Part shown: in pieces, positions 52,642 through 62,305 of the stretch
Layout of the letters: each line of letters opens with the position of its first letter
How positions within the stretch are numbered: position 1 is the first letter of the stretch
Assembly: GCF_000526215.1 (NCBI RefSeq)
Contig: NZ_JAFQ01000004.1
Span: 6,138,001-6,202,000 of the forward strand
Source: Nocardia sp. BMG51109
Lineage (GTDB): Bacteria; Actinomycetota; Actinomycetes; Mycobacteriales; Mycobacteriaceae
Reading direction: 5' to 3'
Length of the DNA: 64,000 nucleotides
Notes under the pieces: generated by a model
What the model was told of the DNA's origin: nothing
Database searches by the model: none
The model's input: only the letters and a program-made list of their open reading frames with translations
Translations under genes and position numbers: made by a program

Positions 52642-54336
52642 TCAGCTGGTCGGCACCGCCGGATCCGCCGGCGCGATGGGCAGCCGCAGCGCACCGGGTG
52701 CCGCGGCCGGAACCGCGGGCCGGCCGGGCGCGACGGGTGCGAGCCGCCGGTACGGACGGCCCAGCCCGGGACGCGGATCGGCCTGACCCTTGTTGGGCCA
52801 GAACGCCATCGCGCGCTCGGCCTGCGCGGTGATGGTCAGCGACGGGTTCACGCCCAGGTTGGCCGTCACCGCCGAACCGTCGGCGATGTGCAGGCCCGGA
52901 TGGCCGAACACCCGCTGGTACGGGTCCACCACGCCGCTCTCGGGCCCCTCGCCGATCACGCAGCCGCCGATGTAGTGCGCGGTCGCCGGGATGTCGAACA
53001 CGTCCATGACCAGCCCGTGCACATCGCCGTTCACCTTCTCGCCGAATCGCCGTCCGACGTCGTGCGCCAGCGGGATCCAGGTCGGATTCGGTTGTCCCGT
53101 CCCCTGTTTCGTCTTCAGCTGCCCCCAGCGCCGGAACGAGGTCAGCGAGTTGTCCAGCGACTGCATGACCAGCAGGATCACCGACCGCTCCGACGCGTGC
53201 AGGGCATTGAGGCTGCGCAGGAACACCATCGGATGCAGCACGATCGCCAGCAGGAACCGCAGGAACCGGAACGCGCCGCCGTCCACGATCGGCACCGACA
53301 TCGGGAACAGCGCGTTCTGCCCGGCGCCGTAGTGGCACACCTCGACGTGGGTGTCGGGTTCGGGGTGGATCGAGGAGGTGATGGCGATGCCCTCGGCGAA
53401 ATCGCTGCGCTCCCGGCTCACCACGTTGAGGATGGCCTCGGAGTTACTGCGGGTCAGCTCGCCCAGCCGCGGCGACAGATTCGGCAGCACCTGGTCGTCG
53501 CGCATCTTGTGCAGCAGCTTCTGGGTGCCCAGCGCGGCCGCGGCGAACACCACCTGCTCGGCGGTGAAGGTCTTGCGGCCCTTGCGGACCCAGCGGTCCG
53601 ACCGCCGCGTCTCGACGGCGTAGCCGCCGCCGGTCATCGGGCGGACCCGGGTCACGGTGGTCAGCTCGAACACCTTCGCCCCGCCCTGCTCGGCCAGATA
53701 CAGATAGTTGGTCGGGGTGGTGTTCTTGGCGTTGTGCGGGCAGCCGGTGAAGCAGCGCGCGCAGTGGATGCAGCCGCTGCGGCGCGGGCCGACGCCGCCG
53801 AAGTACGGATCGTCGACCTCGGTTCCCGGATCGTCCTCGTTGAAGAACACGCCGACGTTGGTCGGGTGGTAGGTGTCGCCGACGCCCATGTCGTCGGCGA
53901 TCGAGCGGATCACCTCGTCGGCGGGCGTCACCCTGGGGTTCGGCGCCACGCCGAGCATGCGGGTGGCCTGGTCGTAGTAGGGCGCCAGTTCGGAGCGCCA
54001 ATCGGTGATGTGCGCCCATTGCGGGTCGCGGTAGAAGGCGGGCAGCGGCTCGTAGAGGGTATTGCCGTAGATCAGCGAGCCGCCGCCGACGCCGGAGGCG
54101 GAGAACACGGCGCACTTGCCGAGCAGGCTGATCCGCTGCGGCCCGGTCAGGCCCAGCCGCGGCGCCCAGATCGACTTGCGCACATTCCAGTTGGTCTTCG
54201 GAATGGACTCGGCGGGCCAGCGGCGGCCGGATTCGAGTACGGCCACGCGATAGCCCTTCTCGGTCAGCCGCAGGGCGCTCACGCTCCCGCCGAACCCGGA
54301 GCCGATCACCACCACGTCGTAGTCGAAGTCGGGCAT
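52642..54336 (-). CDS. choD: GMC-type oxidoreductase, ChoD/cholesterol-oxidase-like
   Basis: The FAD motif VVVIGSGFGGSVSALRLTEKG, split here as VVVIGSGFGG and SVSALRLTEKG, opens the protein. GVGGGSLIYGNTLYEPLPAF and QWAHITDWRSELAPYYDQA follow, with CIHCARCFTGCPHNAKNT, a Cys-rich segment typical of ChoD. VMQSLDNSLTSF, GQPNPTWIP and GGCVIGEGPESGVVDPYQRV are near the C-terminus. The protein is 564 aa, matching mycobacterial ChoD along its length. GAGAGGAAG precedes the ATG. True cholesterol oxidase activity in this family has been questioned, so the safe call is a ChoD-like alcohol oxidase or dehydrogenase. Confidence 0.8.
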   Translation of the reverse strand: MPDFDYDVVVIGSGFGGSVSALRLTEKGYRVAVLESGRRWPAESIPKTNWNVRKSIWAPRLGLTGPQRISLLGKCAVFSASGVGGGSLIYGNTLYEPLPAFYRDPQWAHITDWRSELAPYYDQATRMLGVAPNPRVTPADEVIRSIADDMGVGDTYHPTNVGVFFNEDDPGTEVDDPYFGGVGPRRSGCIHCARCFTGCPHNAKNTTPTNYLYLAEQGGAKVFELTTVTRVRPMTGGGYAVETRRSDRWVRKGRKTFTAEQVVFAAAALGTQKLLHKMRDDQVLPNLSPRLGELTRSNSEAILNVVSRERSDFAEGIAITSSIHPEPDTHVEVCHYGAGQNALFPMSVPIVDGGAFRFLRFLLAIVLHPMVFLRSLNALHASERSVILLVMQSLDNSLTSFRRWGQLKTKQGTGQPNPTWIPLAHDVGRRFGEKVNGDVHGLVMDVFDIPATAHYIGGCVIGEGPESGVVDPYQRVFGHPGLHIADGSAVTANLGVNPSLTITAQAERAMAFWPNKGQADPRPGLGRPYRRLAPVAPGRPAVPAAAPGALRLPIAPADPAVPTS

Positions 54337-54498
54337 GGTCTTCCTCTCGTTCCGGCCGTACTGCAATGAAATGATTGCCAACTCATTCTTTCACCTGGAC
54401 CGCGCTCCCCGAAGCCGCCCGAACATATCGTGCCCCCACGACAGTTCCGGCGTGCCCGTATGGCGCTGTCGTGCCGATTGGGGTAAGCAACAGCTGTG

Positions 54499-55122
54499 AT
54501 GAGCGAACCCACCGGACCGGCGGACGGCGGGGCGGACCGCATCCTCACCGTGCCGAACGCGCTGAGCGTGCTGCGGTTGATCGGTGTTCCGGTGTTCCTG
54601 TGGCTGCTGCTGGTCGTGCGCGCCGACGGCTGGGCGTTCGCACTGCTGATCGCCAGCGGCGTGACCGATTTCCTGGACGGCAAGCTGGCCCGGCTGCTGG
54701 ACCAGTCGTCGCGGCTGGGTGCGCTGCTGGATCCGTTCGTGGACCGGCTGTACCTGGTGGCGACGGTGGTCGGCTTCCTGGTGCGGGGCATCCTGCCGTG
54801 GCCGATCGTGCTCGTGCTGGTCGCCCGCGATCTGGTGCTGGCCGCGGTCCTGCCCGTCTATCGCCGGCGCGGGCTGCCCCCGCCGGAGGTGATCTATCTG
54901 GGCAAGGCCGCCACGTTCGCGCTGATGTCCGCGTTTCCGTGGCTGCTGGCCGGCTGGATGGACTGGCCGCTCGCGGGTTTCGGCCGGGCCTTCGGCTGGG
55001 CGCTGCTGATCTGGGGCACGGCGGTCTACCTCTGGACCGGCGTCCTCTACCTCGGCAAGGCCGTGGCGGTGGCCCGCTCGATACCGGCGGTGCCGCACGA
55101 AACCCGGGAGCCGATACAGTGA
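54499..55122 (+). CDS. CDP-alcohol phosphatidyltransferase
   Basis: This is a membrane enzyme that exchanges CMP on CDP-diacylglycerol for an alcohol headgroup. The metal/CDP motif D-G-x2-A-R-x8-G-x3-D-x3-D is present as TDFLDGKLARLLDQ and LGALLDPFVDRLY. About five helices make up 207 aa. It occupies the place of mycobacterial pgsA2 upstream of gcvH. The headgroup is unknown. A GTG one codon earlier is an equal start candidate. Confidence 0.85.
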   Translation: MSEPTGPADGGADRILTVPNALSVLRLIGVPVFLWLLLVVRADGWAFALLIASGVTDFLDGKLARLLDQSSRLGALLDPFVDRLYLVATVVGFLVRGILPWPIVLVLVARDLVLAAVLPVYRRRGLPPPEVIYLGKAATFALMSAFPWLLAGWMDWPLAGFGRAFGWALLIWGTAVYLWTGVLYLGKAVAVARSIPAVPHETREPIQ

Positions 55123-55165
55123 TCACGACGCCTGAGAAGACGCCACCCGTGAAAGGACCGTATCT

Positions 55166-55564
55166 GTGAGTGACCTTCCCGAGGATCTGCGCTACACCGA
55201 GGAGCACGAGTGGGTGCGCCGGGTCGGTCCCACCCGGGTGCGGGTGGGGATCACCGATTACGCCCAGTCACAGCTCGGTGACGTCGTGTTCGTGCAGCTG
55301 CCCGCGGTCGACAGCGAGGCTCCGGCGGGCGAAGGCGTCGCGGAGGTGGAATCGACCAAGAGCGTGTCCGACATCTACTCGCCGCTGAGCGCGAAAGTCG
55401 TTGCGGTGAACGAGGATCTCGACTCCGCGCCGGAGACGCTGAACAGCGATCCGTACGGGGCGGGGTGGCTGTTCGAGCTCGAGGTCGACGATGCCGCGAA
55501 GCTCGACTCGATCCTCGCCGAATTACTCGATGTCGCAGGTTATCAAGGAGTTATCGGGGGCTGA
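55166..55564 (+). CDS. gcvH: Glycine cleavage system H protein
   Basis: This is the lipoyl carrier that shuttles the aminomethyl group between the P, T and L proteins. The lipoylation Lys is in EVESTKSVSDIYSPLSAKV. The N-terminus RYTEEHEWVR and the C-terminus WLFELEVDDAAKLDSIL are as in known H proteins. The length is 132 aa. GTG with AAAGGA about eight bases before. It is probably transcribed with the phosphatidyltransferase gene upstream. Confidence 0.95.
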   Translation: MSDLPEDLRYTEEHEWVRRVGPTRVRVGITDYAQSQLGDVVFVQLPAVDSEAPAGEGVAEVESTKSVSDIYSPLSAKVVAVNEDLDSAPETLNSDPYGAGWLFELEVDDAAKLDSILAELLDVAGYQGVIGG

Positions 55565-55755
55565 AGCGGCCTTCACGGTTCTACCTGCACGGGGTCGGCC
55601 CGGCAGGGTACGGTCAATGCCAACAGATGTGCCGGCGGCCGGTGCCGGGAATCTGCCAGGTTTCTTCCAGACGCGACAGCCGGTCGCGTTGGGTAATGGT
55701 GGTCACGGCGTCCGGGATGCCTGTACGGATAATCGGTTCGAGGAGGAGAGCAAGG

Positions 55756-56232
55756 GTGAGCGAGAACAAAGACCCGGGTTACGGGGAGAGCGCGGCCGAA
55801 ACCACTTCGGTGTTCCGCGCTGACTTCCTCAACGAGGTCGACGCGTCGCGCACCGGGGAGCCGACCGGCGAACAGCCGGTCCAAGGGGTCGAGGGCCTGC
55901 CTCCGGGCGCTGCCCTGCTGGTGGTCAAGCGTGGCCCGAACGCGGGCTCGCGATTCCTGCTGGACCAGCCCACCACCTCGGCGGGCCGCCACCCCGACAG
56001 CGACATTTTTCTCGACGATGTCACCGTCTCCCGTCGCCACGCGGAGTTCCGCCAGGACGACGACACCTTCCAGGTGGTCGATGTCGGCAGCCTGAACGGC
56101 ACCTACGTCAACCGGGAGCCGGTGGACTCCTCCGAGCTGCAGAACGGCGACGAGGTCCAGATCGGCAAGTTCCGCCTGGTGTTCCTGACCGGTCCGCGTC
56201 CCGCCCAGAACGATTCCGCGGGCGCTCTGTAA
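55756..56232 (+). CDS. garA: FHA-domain metabolic switch protein GarA
   Basis: The N-terminal ETTSVFRADF carries the Thr pair that PknB and PknG phosphorylate in mycobacteria. The FHA domain (about residues 55-145) has SAGRHPDSDIFLDD, TVSRRHAEF and LNGTYVNREPV. When unphosphorylated, GarA inhibits alpha-ketoglutarate decarboxylase and activates glutamate synthase in relatives. The length is 158 aa. GTG start with GGAGGAGAG upstream. It sits after gcvH as in mycobacteria. Confidence 0.95.
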   Translation: MSENKDPGYGESAAETTSVFRADFLNEVDASRTGEPTGEQPVQGVEGLPPGAALLVVKRGPNAGSRFLLDQPTTSAGRHPDSDIFLDDVTVSRRHAEFRQDDDTFQVVDVGSLNGTYVNREPVDSSELQNGDEVQIGKFRLVFLTGPRPAQNDSAGAL

Positions 56233-56251
56233 AGCGGGTCGGTACGAAGCG

Positions 56252-57064
56252 ATGACAGGCGCAGCGCAGCAGTGGACCCGCGGAGGAATGTCGATCGGCT
56301 CCGTGTTGGACCTGCTGCGCCCGGATTTCCCCGACATCACCATCTCGAAGATCCGCTTCCTCGAATCCGAGGGGCTGATCAGCCCGGAGCGCACGCCCTC
56401 GGGGTATCGGAGGTTCTCGGTCGCCGACGTCGAGCGGCTGCGGTTCGTCCTGACCGCCCAGCGCGATCAGTACCTGCCGCTGAAGGTGATCAAGGAGCAG
56501 TTGGAGGCGATCGACAGCGGCGTCGCGACGCTCGGGGTGCGCGAGGCGCGCGCCCGGGCGGCCGACGGCATCGGTGCGGAGGGGTCGGGGCGTGCGCCCG
56601 ACGCGCCGCCCCCATCCGACGGTCCGACTCCGCCCCGGAGGCTAGGTGTGGTTCCCGGTGAGGTGTCGCCCGAAGAGCTGCGGTTCGACCACGAAATCCG
56701 CATCACCCGAGCCGATCTGCTGGAGCAGGCCGGCATCGATGAGAAGTTCCTCTCCGAACTGATCCGCGCCAACCTGATCACCCCCGGCGCGGCCGGATTC
56801 TTCGACGCCGAGGCGGTGCGGCTGGCCCGTACCGCCCAGGCGCTGAGCGAATTCGGTTTGGAGGCGCGTCATCTGCGCGCGTTCAAGCTGGCCGCCGACC
56901 GGGAGGCGGCGATGGTCGCGCAGATCGCGGCCCCGATCGCGAAGAGCCGCGACGCCGACGCGCGCGCCCGCGCCGAGGAGACGGTGCGTGAGCTCGCGGC
57001 GCTGTCATTGACCTTGCACACCAGCCTCGTCAAGACAGCGGTGCGCGGCGTACTCGGTAGCTGA
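56252..57064 (+). CDS. MerR-family regulator (Rv1828-like)
   Basis: The N-terminal winged helix-turn-helix covers MSIGSVLDLLRPDFPDITIS, then KIRFLESEGLISPERTPSGY and RRFSVADVERLRFVLTAQRD. A low-complexity Pro/Gly linker at about residues 100-130 joins it to a C-terminal helical effector domain beginning EELRFDHEIRITRADLLEQA. It has the size (270 aa) and place of mycobacterial Rv1828. ATG start at 56252 with GGTACGAAGCG context; ATG at codon 13 is the minimal alternative. Confidence 0.85.
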   Translation: MTGAAQQWTRGGMSIGSVLDLLRPDFPDITISKIRFLESEGLISPERTPSGYRRFSVADVERLRFVLTAQRDQYLPLKVIKEQLEAIDSGVATLGVREARARAADGIGAEGSGRAPDAPPPSDGPTPPRRLGVVPGEVSPEELRFDHEIRITRADLLEQAGIDEKFLSELIRANLITPGAAGFFDAEAVRLARTAQALSEFGLEARHLRAFKLAADREAAMVAQIAAPIAKSRDADARARAEETVRELAALSLTLHTSLVKTAVRGVLGS

Positions 57065-57141
57065 AATCTTCGCCTAGACTCGGTGATACGGCCGACCCCA
57101 TCGTGCCCGTGGGTAGGTCGGCGAGCATGGGAGGCAGTGCG

Positions 57142-57615
57142 ATGAGTGAAATGCGTGTGATCGGCATCCGTGTCGAGCAGCCCCAGAACCAGCCCGTGCT
57201 GTTGCTCCGCGAGGTGGACGGCGACCGGTATCTACCGATCTGGATCGGGCAGGCGGAGGCGACGGCAATAGTCCTGGAGCAGGAGGGCGTCACGCCCGTC
57301 CGCCCGCTGACACACGACCTGATCAAGATCCTGATCAGCGAACTCGGGCACACCCTGAAGGAGGTCCGGATCGTGGATCTGCAGGAGGGCACGTTCTACG
57401 CGGACCTGGTGTTCGAGAACGATCTGCACATCTCGGCGCGGCCGTCGGATTCGGTGGCGATCGCGCTGCGCGTCGGTTGCCCGATCTACGCCGAGGAGCC
57501 GGTGCTCGAGGAGGCCGGGCTGGTGATGCCCGACGAGCGCGAGGACGAGGTGGAGAAGTTCAAGGAATTCCTGGAATCGGTGTCTCCCGATGATTTCAAG
57601 GCCACCGACAGCTGA
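57142..57615 (+). CDS. Bifunctional nuclease (DUF151) family protein
   Basis: The DUF151/BFN domain fills the protein: MRVIGIRVEQPQNQPVLLLR, then RYLPIWIGQAEATAI, RPLTHDLIKILISEL and ISARPSDSVAIALRVGCPIY. The length is 157 aa. The tail EREDEVEKFKEFLESVSPDD is acidic and resembles Rv1829. ATG was chosen because GGGAGG lies about six bases earlier; a GTG 13 codons up is open. Related proteins have RNase/DNase activity in plants and bacteria. Confidence 0.9.
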   Translation: MSEMRVIGIRVEQPQNQPVLLLREVDGDRYLPIWIGQAEATAIVLEQEGVTPVRPLTHDLIKILISELGHTLKEVRIVDLQEGTFYADLVFENDLHISARPSDSVAIALRVGCPIYAEEPVLEEAGLVMPDEREDEVEKFKEFLESVSPDDFKATDS

Positions 57616-57699
57616 GTCCCGCGCGTCGTTCCGGCGTGTCGCCGGCCTGGGTCCGCCGATCGGGGTCCGGGCCGAAAAAGACGCCCCGACCGGGTGTAA

Positions 57700-57714
57700 A
57701 CCTTACGTAGAGGT
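57700..57714. promoter_or_regulatory. Short inverted repeat upstream of the second MerR gene
   Basis: ACCT, seven bases, AGGT in an otherwise AT-richer stretch of the 217-bp gap before the gene. It is of the size of a MerR-type site, but the match is weak. Confidence 0.3.
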
Positions 57715-57832
57715 CTAGAAACACGCCGCCCGCGAAGCTTGGTCCGGTGTCGTCACTGCCGGGACAATCGAGGGGAGTAGCCTCGACAGTTAGGCCGTTG
57801 CCCGGCATCGGTGAGCAGTGAGGGAGTAGTCA

Positions 57833-58471
57833 GTGGGAGACAAACCGCACCAGACCGGATCTGATGCGCGGCCCGTCGCGGGATCCGATGCGCGGCCCGC
57901 CGTTGGATCCGATGCGCGGCCCGCCGCGGTGGTACAGCCTGGACTGTTCCCCGACGATACGGTGCCCGACGACTTGGTAGGCTACCGGGTTCCCAGCGCA
58001 TGCCAGGTGGCCGGCATCACCTACCGCCAGCTCGATTACTGGGCCCGCACGGGCCTCGTCGTCCCGTCCATCCGCAGCGCCACCGGATCGGGCAGTCAGC
58101 GGCTCTATTCCTTCAAGGACATCCTGGTCCTCAAGATCGTCAAGCGGCTGCTGGACGCGGGGATATCGCTGCAGAACATCCGCATCGCGGTCGACCATCT
58201 GCGCAGCCGCGGCGTCGAGGATCTGGCCGGCATCACGCTGTTCTCCGACGGCACCACCGTCTACGAGTGCACCTCCCCAGAAGAGGTCGTCGATTTACTG
58301 CAGGGCGGGCAGGGCGTCTTCGGCATCGCCGTCAGCGGCGCCATGCGCGAGCTGACGGGCGCCATCGCCAATTTCCCGGCCGAGCGCGCGGAGATGTCCA
58401 CCGCGAGCGACCGCCCCGAGGACGAGCTGGCCTTCCGCCGCAAGGCCCGGATGAACCGCAAGACGGGCTAG
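57833..58471 (+). CDS. MerR-family regulator (Rv1830-like)
   Basis: After a 35-residue leader the helix-turn-helix reads VPSACQVAGITYRQLDYWAR, then TGLVVPSIRSATGSGSQRLY and DILVLKIVKRLLDAGISLQN. The C-terminal part ends RPEDELAFRRKARMNRKTG. The leader contains three copies of an eight-residue unit (GSDARPxA/V), encoded by a 24-bp repeat not typical of the family. The GTG start has AGGGAG about nine bases upstream. The protein, 212 aa, sits just before the glycine riboswitch and gcvP, as in mycobacteria. Confidence 0.85.
   Translation: MGDKPHQTGSDARPVAGSDARPAVGSDARPAAVVQPGLFPDDTVPDDLVGYRVPSACQVAGITYRQLDYWARTGLVVPSIRSATGSGSQRLYSFKDILVLKIVKRLLDAGISLQNIRIAVDHLRSRGVEDLAGITLFSDGTTVYECTSPEEVVDLLQGGQGVFGIAVSGAMRELTGAIANFPAERAEMSTASDRPEDELAFRRKARMNRKTG
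57857..57928 (+). repeat. 24-bp tandem repeat, three copies, at the 5' end of the MerR gene
   Basis: Units of the form GGATCCGATGCGCGGCCCG and five variable bases occur three times without gaps. They encode an eight-residue GSDARP-type unit and keep the frame. They are at the very start of the gene, before the DNA-binding domain. Confidence 0.9.
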
Positions 58472-58567
58472 CGGCGCGTACGAATCGCCACGCCGGCCGG
58501 ATGTGACAGTGCGATCCCGGCCCGGTAACACGGCGGACACCGGATTCGGCATAAACTAGGCGGTGCG

Positions 58568-58795
58568 TCGCCGCCGTGCGGGAGAGTTCCGGGTTTCCGG
58601 ACGCCGAAGGAGCAGCACCTCCCCGTCAATCTCTCAGGCAGCAAGGACCGCACGGACTATCGGCGCCTCTGGAAAGTGGTGGCTGCCGCCAGGCAGGCCG
58701 CCCGCCCATGGGGAAAGGGATCGGCCGGAGCCGCGCTCTGTCGCGGCTGCGGCGGGACCTGAATCTCTCAGGCGCCACGACAGAGGGGGAGGGCC
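58568..58795 (+). ncRNA. Tandem glycine riboswitch in the gcvP leader
   Basis: Two gcvT-type aptamers in series. Aptamer one has CGGGAGAGTTCC, GCCGAAGGAGCA, then AATCTCTCAGGCA and AGGACCGCACG. Aptamer two starts near CTCTGGAAAG and shows GGGGAAAGGGA and GAATCTCTCAGGCGCC followed by CGACAGAGGGG. These conserved blocks are diagnostic. The leader ends about 67 bases before the gcvP start. Glycine binding should turn on the P-protein gene. The exact 5' and 3' limits are approximate. Confidence 0.92.
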
Positions 58796-58813
58796 CGAAG
58801 CCGTCGACGCCGT

Positions 58814-58840
58814 GCGGGGTTCGCTCGTCGCCGACCCCGC
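58814..58840 (+). promoter_or_regulatory. Hairpin between the riboswitch and gcvP (possible expression platform)
   Basis: GCGGGGT and ACCCCGC form a seven-pair stem with a 13-base loop. It is followed 12 bases later by the gcvP ribosome site GGGAG. There is no T-run, so it may act on translation or through Rho rather than as an intrinsic terminator. Confidence 0.5.
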
Positions 58841-58862
58841 CCGAACCCCCCTGGGAGCTCTC

Positions 58863-61718
58863 GTGACCCATTCCTTCGCCGATCGCCATATCGGACCCGA
58901 CCCCGGTGCCATCGATCGGATTCTCGACACCGTCGGCGTCGGCTCGCTGGACGAGCTGGCCGAGCGCGCGGTGCCCGCGAGCATTCTGGATGCCGCCGCG
59001 GGCAACGGGCTGTGCGTACTGCCGCCGGCGGCGTCCGAGCACGAGGTGCTCGACGAACTAGCGGCCCTGGCGAAGTCCAATACCGTCGCCACGTCCATGA
59101 TCGGGCTCGGCTACTACGACACCCTCACTCCGCCGGTGCTGGTGCGCAATCTGCTCGAGAATCCGGCCTGGTACACGTCCTACACGCCGTATCAGCCGGA
59201 GATCAGCCAGGGCAGGCTGGAGGCGCTGCTGAATTTCCAGACGATGGTGTCGGATCTGACCGGCATGGAGGTGGCCAATGCCTCGATGCTCGACGAGGCC
59301 ACCGCCGCCGCCGAGGCGATGACCCTGCTGCATCGCGCCAACCGCGGCGCGAAGTCGAACCGGCTGGTGATCGACGCCGACCTGTTCCCGCAGACGCGGA
59401 CGGTGCTGTTCACCCGCGCCGAACCGCTGGGCATCGAGATCGTCGAGGCCGACCTGAGCGCGGGTGTGCTGCCCGACGGCGACTTCTTCGGCGTGCTGGT
59501 GCAGGTGCCGGGCGCGAGCGGCCGCATCGTCGACTGGACCGAGCTGACCGCGGCGGCGCACGAGCGCGGCGCGCTGGTGGGCGCGGGCGCCGACCTGCTG
59601 GCGATGACCTTGATCACGCCGCCGGGCGAGCAGGGCGTGGACGTATGTTTCGGTACCACACAGCGTTTCGGGGTGCCGTTGGGATTCGGTGGCCCGCATG
59701 CCGGATATCTCGCGGTGCGTTCCGCGCACGCGCGCCAGCTGCCGGGGCGACTGGTCGGCGTGTCGAAGGACGCCGACGGGCACGTCGCCTACCGCCTCGC
59801 GTTGCAGACCCGCGAGCAGCACATCCGGCGGGAGAAGGCGACCTCCAACATCTGCACGGCCCAGGTGCTGCTGGCCGTGGTGGCGGCGATGTATGCGAGC
59901 TACCACGGCGCCGACGGGCTGCGCGCGATCGCCCGCCGGGTGCACCGGCACGCCGAGCGGCTGGCGGCCGGGCTCGGCGAGGCCGTGGTGCACGACCGGT
60001 TCTTCGACACCGTGCTGGTGCACGTTCCCGGCGGCGCGGGACCCGTGGTGGCCAAGGCGAAGGGCCGCGGGGTGAACCTGCGGCTGGTGGACGCCGACCA
60101 CGTGGCGGTCGCATGCGACGAGGCGACCACCGAGGCCCACGTGGCGATCGTGCTGGATTCCTTCGGGGCCGACGGTGTCGCGGGCGAGACGGTGCCGGGG
60201 GAGCGGCCGGCCGGCGCGGCGAGCGGGGAGCCGGCGCTGCCGCCGATCGAGAACCGCACCTCGGAGTACCTGACCCATCCGGCGTTCACCCGGTACCACA
60301 CCGAGACCGCCATGCTGCGGTATCTGCGGCAGCTGTCGGACAAGGACATCGCGTTGGACCGCAGCATGATTCCGCTCGGATCGTGCACGATGAAGCTGAA
60401 CGCCACCGTGGAGATGGAGCCGATCACCTGGCCCGGATTCTCCCGTGTCCATCCCTACGCGCCGGTCGAGGACGCCCCCGGCCTGCTGCGCGTGATCGAG
60501 GACCTGGAGTCCTGGCTGGCGGCCGTCACCGGATACGACCGGGTGAGCCTGCAGCCCAATGCCGGCAGCCAGGGTGAGTACGCGGGCCTGCTGGCGATCC
60601 GCCGCTACCACGTGGATCGCGGTGACACACACCGGGATACGTGCCTGATCCCGTCCAGCGCGCACGGCACCAACGCCGCGTCGGCGGCCATGGCCGGGCT
60701 GCGGGTGGAGGTGGTCCGCTGCCGCGCCAACGGCGACGTCGACCTCGACGACCTGCGCGCCAGGATCGCCGATCGGGCCGACCGGCTGGCCTGCATCATG
60801 ATCACCTACCCGTCCACGCACGGCGTGTACGAGCACGAGATCGCCGAGCTGTGCGCGCTGGTGCACGACGCCGGCGGCCAGGTGTACGTCGACGGCGCGA
60901 ACCTGAACGCGCTGGTGGGCCTCGCCCGCCCCGGCCGGTTCGGCGGCGACGTGTCACATCTGAACCTGCACAAGACATTCTGCATCCCGCACGGCGGCGG
61001 CGGTCCGGGCGTCGGCCCGCTGGCGGTGCGCGACCATCTGGCGCCGTACCTGCCGGGCGATCCGCTGCGCACCGATTCGCACGCGGTGTCGGCGGCGATG
61101 TACGGTTCGGCCTCGATCCTGCCGATCACCTGGGCCTACGTGCGGGCGATGGGCGCCGACGGGCTGCGCCGGGCCACGCTCACCGCCATCGCCTCGGCCA
61201 ATTACATTGCGCGGCGGCTGGATTCGCATTATCCGGTGCTGTACACGGGCGAGAACACGATGGTCGCGCACGAGTGCATCCTGGACCTGCGCGAGATCAC
61301 CAAGCGTACCGGCGTCACCGTCGACGATGTGGCGAAGCGCCTGGCGGACTACGGGTTCCACGCGCCCACCATGAGTTTCCCGGTCGCCGGCACGCTCATG
61401 GTCGAGCCGACCGAGAGCGAGAACCTGGAGGAGCTCGACGCCTTCATCGATGCGATGATCGCGATCAAGGGTGAAATCGATCAGGTCGCCGCGGGCACCT
61501 GGACCGTCGAGGACAGCCCGCTGCGCGGCGCCCCGCACACCCCGGCCTCCCTCGTCGGCGACTGGCCGCACGCCTACTCCCGCGAAACCGCCGTCTACCC
61601 ACAGGGTCTCACCCACCCGCGCCCCAAGGTATGGCCCGCCGTCCGCCGCATCGACGGCGCCTTCGGCGACCGCAACCTGGTCTGCTCCTGCCCACCCCTG
61701 GAGGCATACGCGGAGTGA
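58863..61718 (+). CDS. gcvP: Glycine dehydrogenase (decarboxylating), P protein
   Basis: This PLP enzyme decarboxylates glycine and loads the aminomethyl group on the H protein. The N-terminal half begins [17 protein letters not shown]. The active half carries the PLP Lys in [49 protein letters not shown] and [15 protein letters not shown] match known P proteins. The length of 951 aa is the normal single-chain form. The GTG start comes after GGGAG and gives the conserved N-terminus. It lies behind a glycine riboswitch, so it is glycine-induced. Confidence 0.95.
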   Translation: MTHSFADRHIGPDPGAIDRILDTVGVGSLDELAERAVPASILDAAAGNGLCVLPPAASEHEVLDELAALAKSNTVATSMIGLGYYDTLTPPVLVRNLLENPAWYTSYTPYQPEISQGRLEALLNFQTMVSDLTGMEVANASMLDEATAAAEAMTLLHRANRGAKSNRLVIDADLFPQTRTVLFTRAEPLGIEIVEADLSAGVLPDGDFFGVLVQVPGASGRIVDWTELTAAAHERGALVGAGADLLAMTLITPPGEQGVDVCFGTTQRFGVPLGFGGPHAGYLAVRSAHARQLPGRLVGVSKDADGHVAYRLALQTREQHIRREKATSNICTAQVLLAVVAAMYASYHGADGLRAIARRVHRHAERLAAGLGEAVVHDRFFDTVLVHVPGGAGPVVAKAKGRGVNLRLVDADHVAVACDEATTEAHVAIVLDSFGADGVAGETVPGERPAGAASGEPALPPIENRTSEYLTHPAFTRYHTETAMLRYLRQLSDKDIALDRSMIPLGSCTMKLNATVEMEPITWPGFSRVHPYAPVEDAPGLLRVIEDLESWLAAVTGYDRVSLQPNAGSQGEYAGLLAIRRYHVDRGDTHRDTCLIPSSAHGTNAASAAMAGLRVEVVRCRANGDVDLDDLRARIADRADRLACIMITYPSTHGVYEHEIAELCALVHDAGGQVYVDGANLNALVGLARPGRFGGDVSHLNLHKTFCIPHGGGGPGVGPLAVRDHLAPYLPGDPLRTDSHAVSAAMYGSASILPITWAYVRAMGADGLRRATLTAIASANYIARRLDSHYPVLYTGENTMVAHECILDLREITKRTGVTVDDVAKRLADYGFHAPTMSFPVAGTLMVEPTESENLEELDAFIDAMIAIKGEIDQVAAGTWTVEDSPLRGAPHTPASLVGDWPHAYSRETAVYPQGLTHPRPKVWPAVRRIDGAFGDRNLVCSCPPLEAYAE

Positions 61719-61732
61719 CCGAAGGCGGGCTC

Positions 61733-61773
61733 CTCCGTCATCGCGGCGTGCATTCGCGGCCCCGGTGACGGAG
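61733..61773 (+). terminator. Hairpin downstream of gcvP
   Basis: CTCCGTCA and TGACGGAG pair over eight bases around a 25-base GC-rich loop, 14 bases after the gcvP stop. It lacks a T-run, which is common for actinobacterial terminators. Confidence 0.45.
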
Positions 61774-62305
61774 TGAGCCGGCGCTGTCCGCGGGTCGGCG
61801 CTGTCACCGGGCGTGACTCGACGTCGTCGTTCCGAGTGCCTTCGGCCGGGGAATGTTGTTGCCGTATAACCGAAAACGGCGCGGCGGCACGACGGGACCA
61901 CCGGTACGGCTCCGGGCATGCGGTGCACCGGGACCGCTGGTATGCCACGAGGTTTGCGGATCGACGGCGGCCACCGGCACGCCTGCCTGGGGCATGTTCG
62001 CAAGGACACTGGTACGCCCGGTGCGCGCTGTGCCGTGCTGCTCTCGAATCACCGCGCAGGATACGGAAATTCACCGTGTCCCGGCCGACTGCGGCAGCAC
62101 GTTCGCCTGCACCCGCCGCGGATGATCGTCGGCGCGGTGGTGCGCACCATTGCGGTATGCGGCTCTGCCCCTGCGGATTCCGGCGGCGGGGCTCGGGTAG
62201 GCCGGGCTACTGCCGGAGGTCGGCAGTGGGGCACGACAGGGCGGGGCCGTTCTGCGGCGGGCTGCGACCGGTTGTGCGGTGGTGAGGGTCAGGGTGTGGC
62301 CAGGG
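61774..62305. other. About 530-bp gap without a supported gene
   Basis: Several short frames cross the gap, but their codon use lacks the strong third-position G/C bias of neighbours. One forward frame has Cys/His pairs (GACSQGHWYARCALCRAAL) without a start or ribosome site. The base composition is more even than nearby. It may be decayed or acquired sequence between convergent transcription units. Confidence 0.4.

Noticed and set aside
51512..53338. Single 608-codon reverse frame joining the NERD protein to the ChoD-like gene
   Set aside because: The upstream half is a shadow of the ChoD-like gene; the NERD protein starts at ATG 52402.
61773..62285. 170-codon Cys-rich frame after gcvP
   Set aside because: No start context, odd codon use and no known domain; kept only as an unexplained gap.
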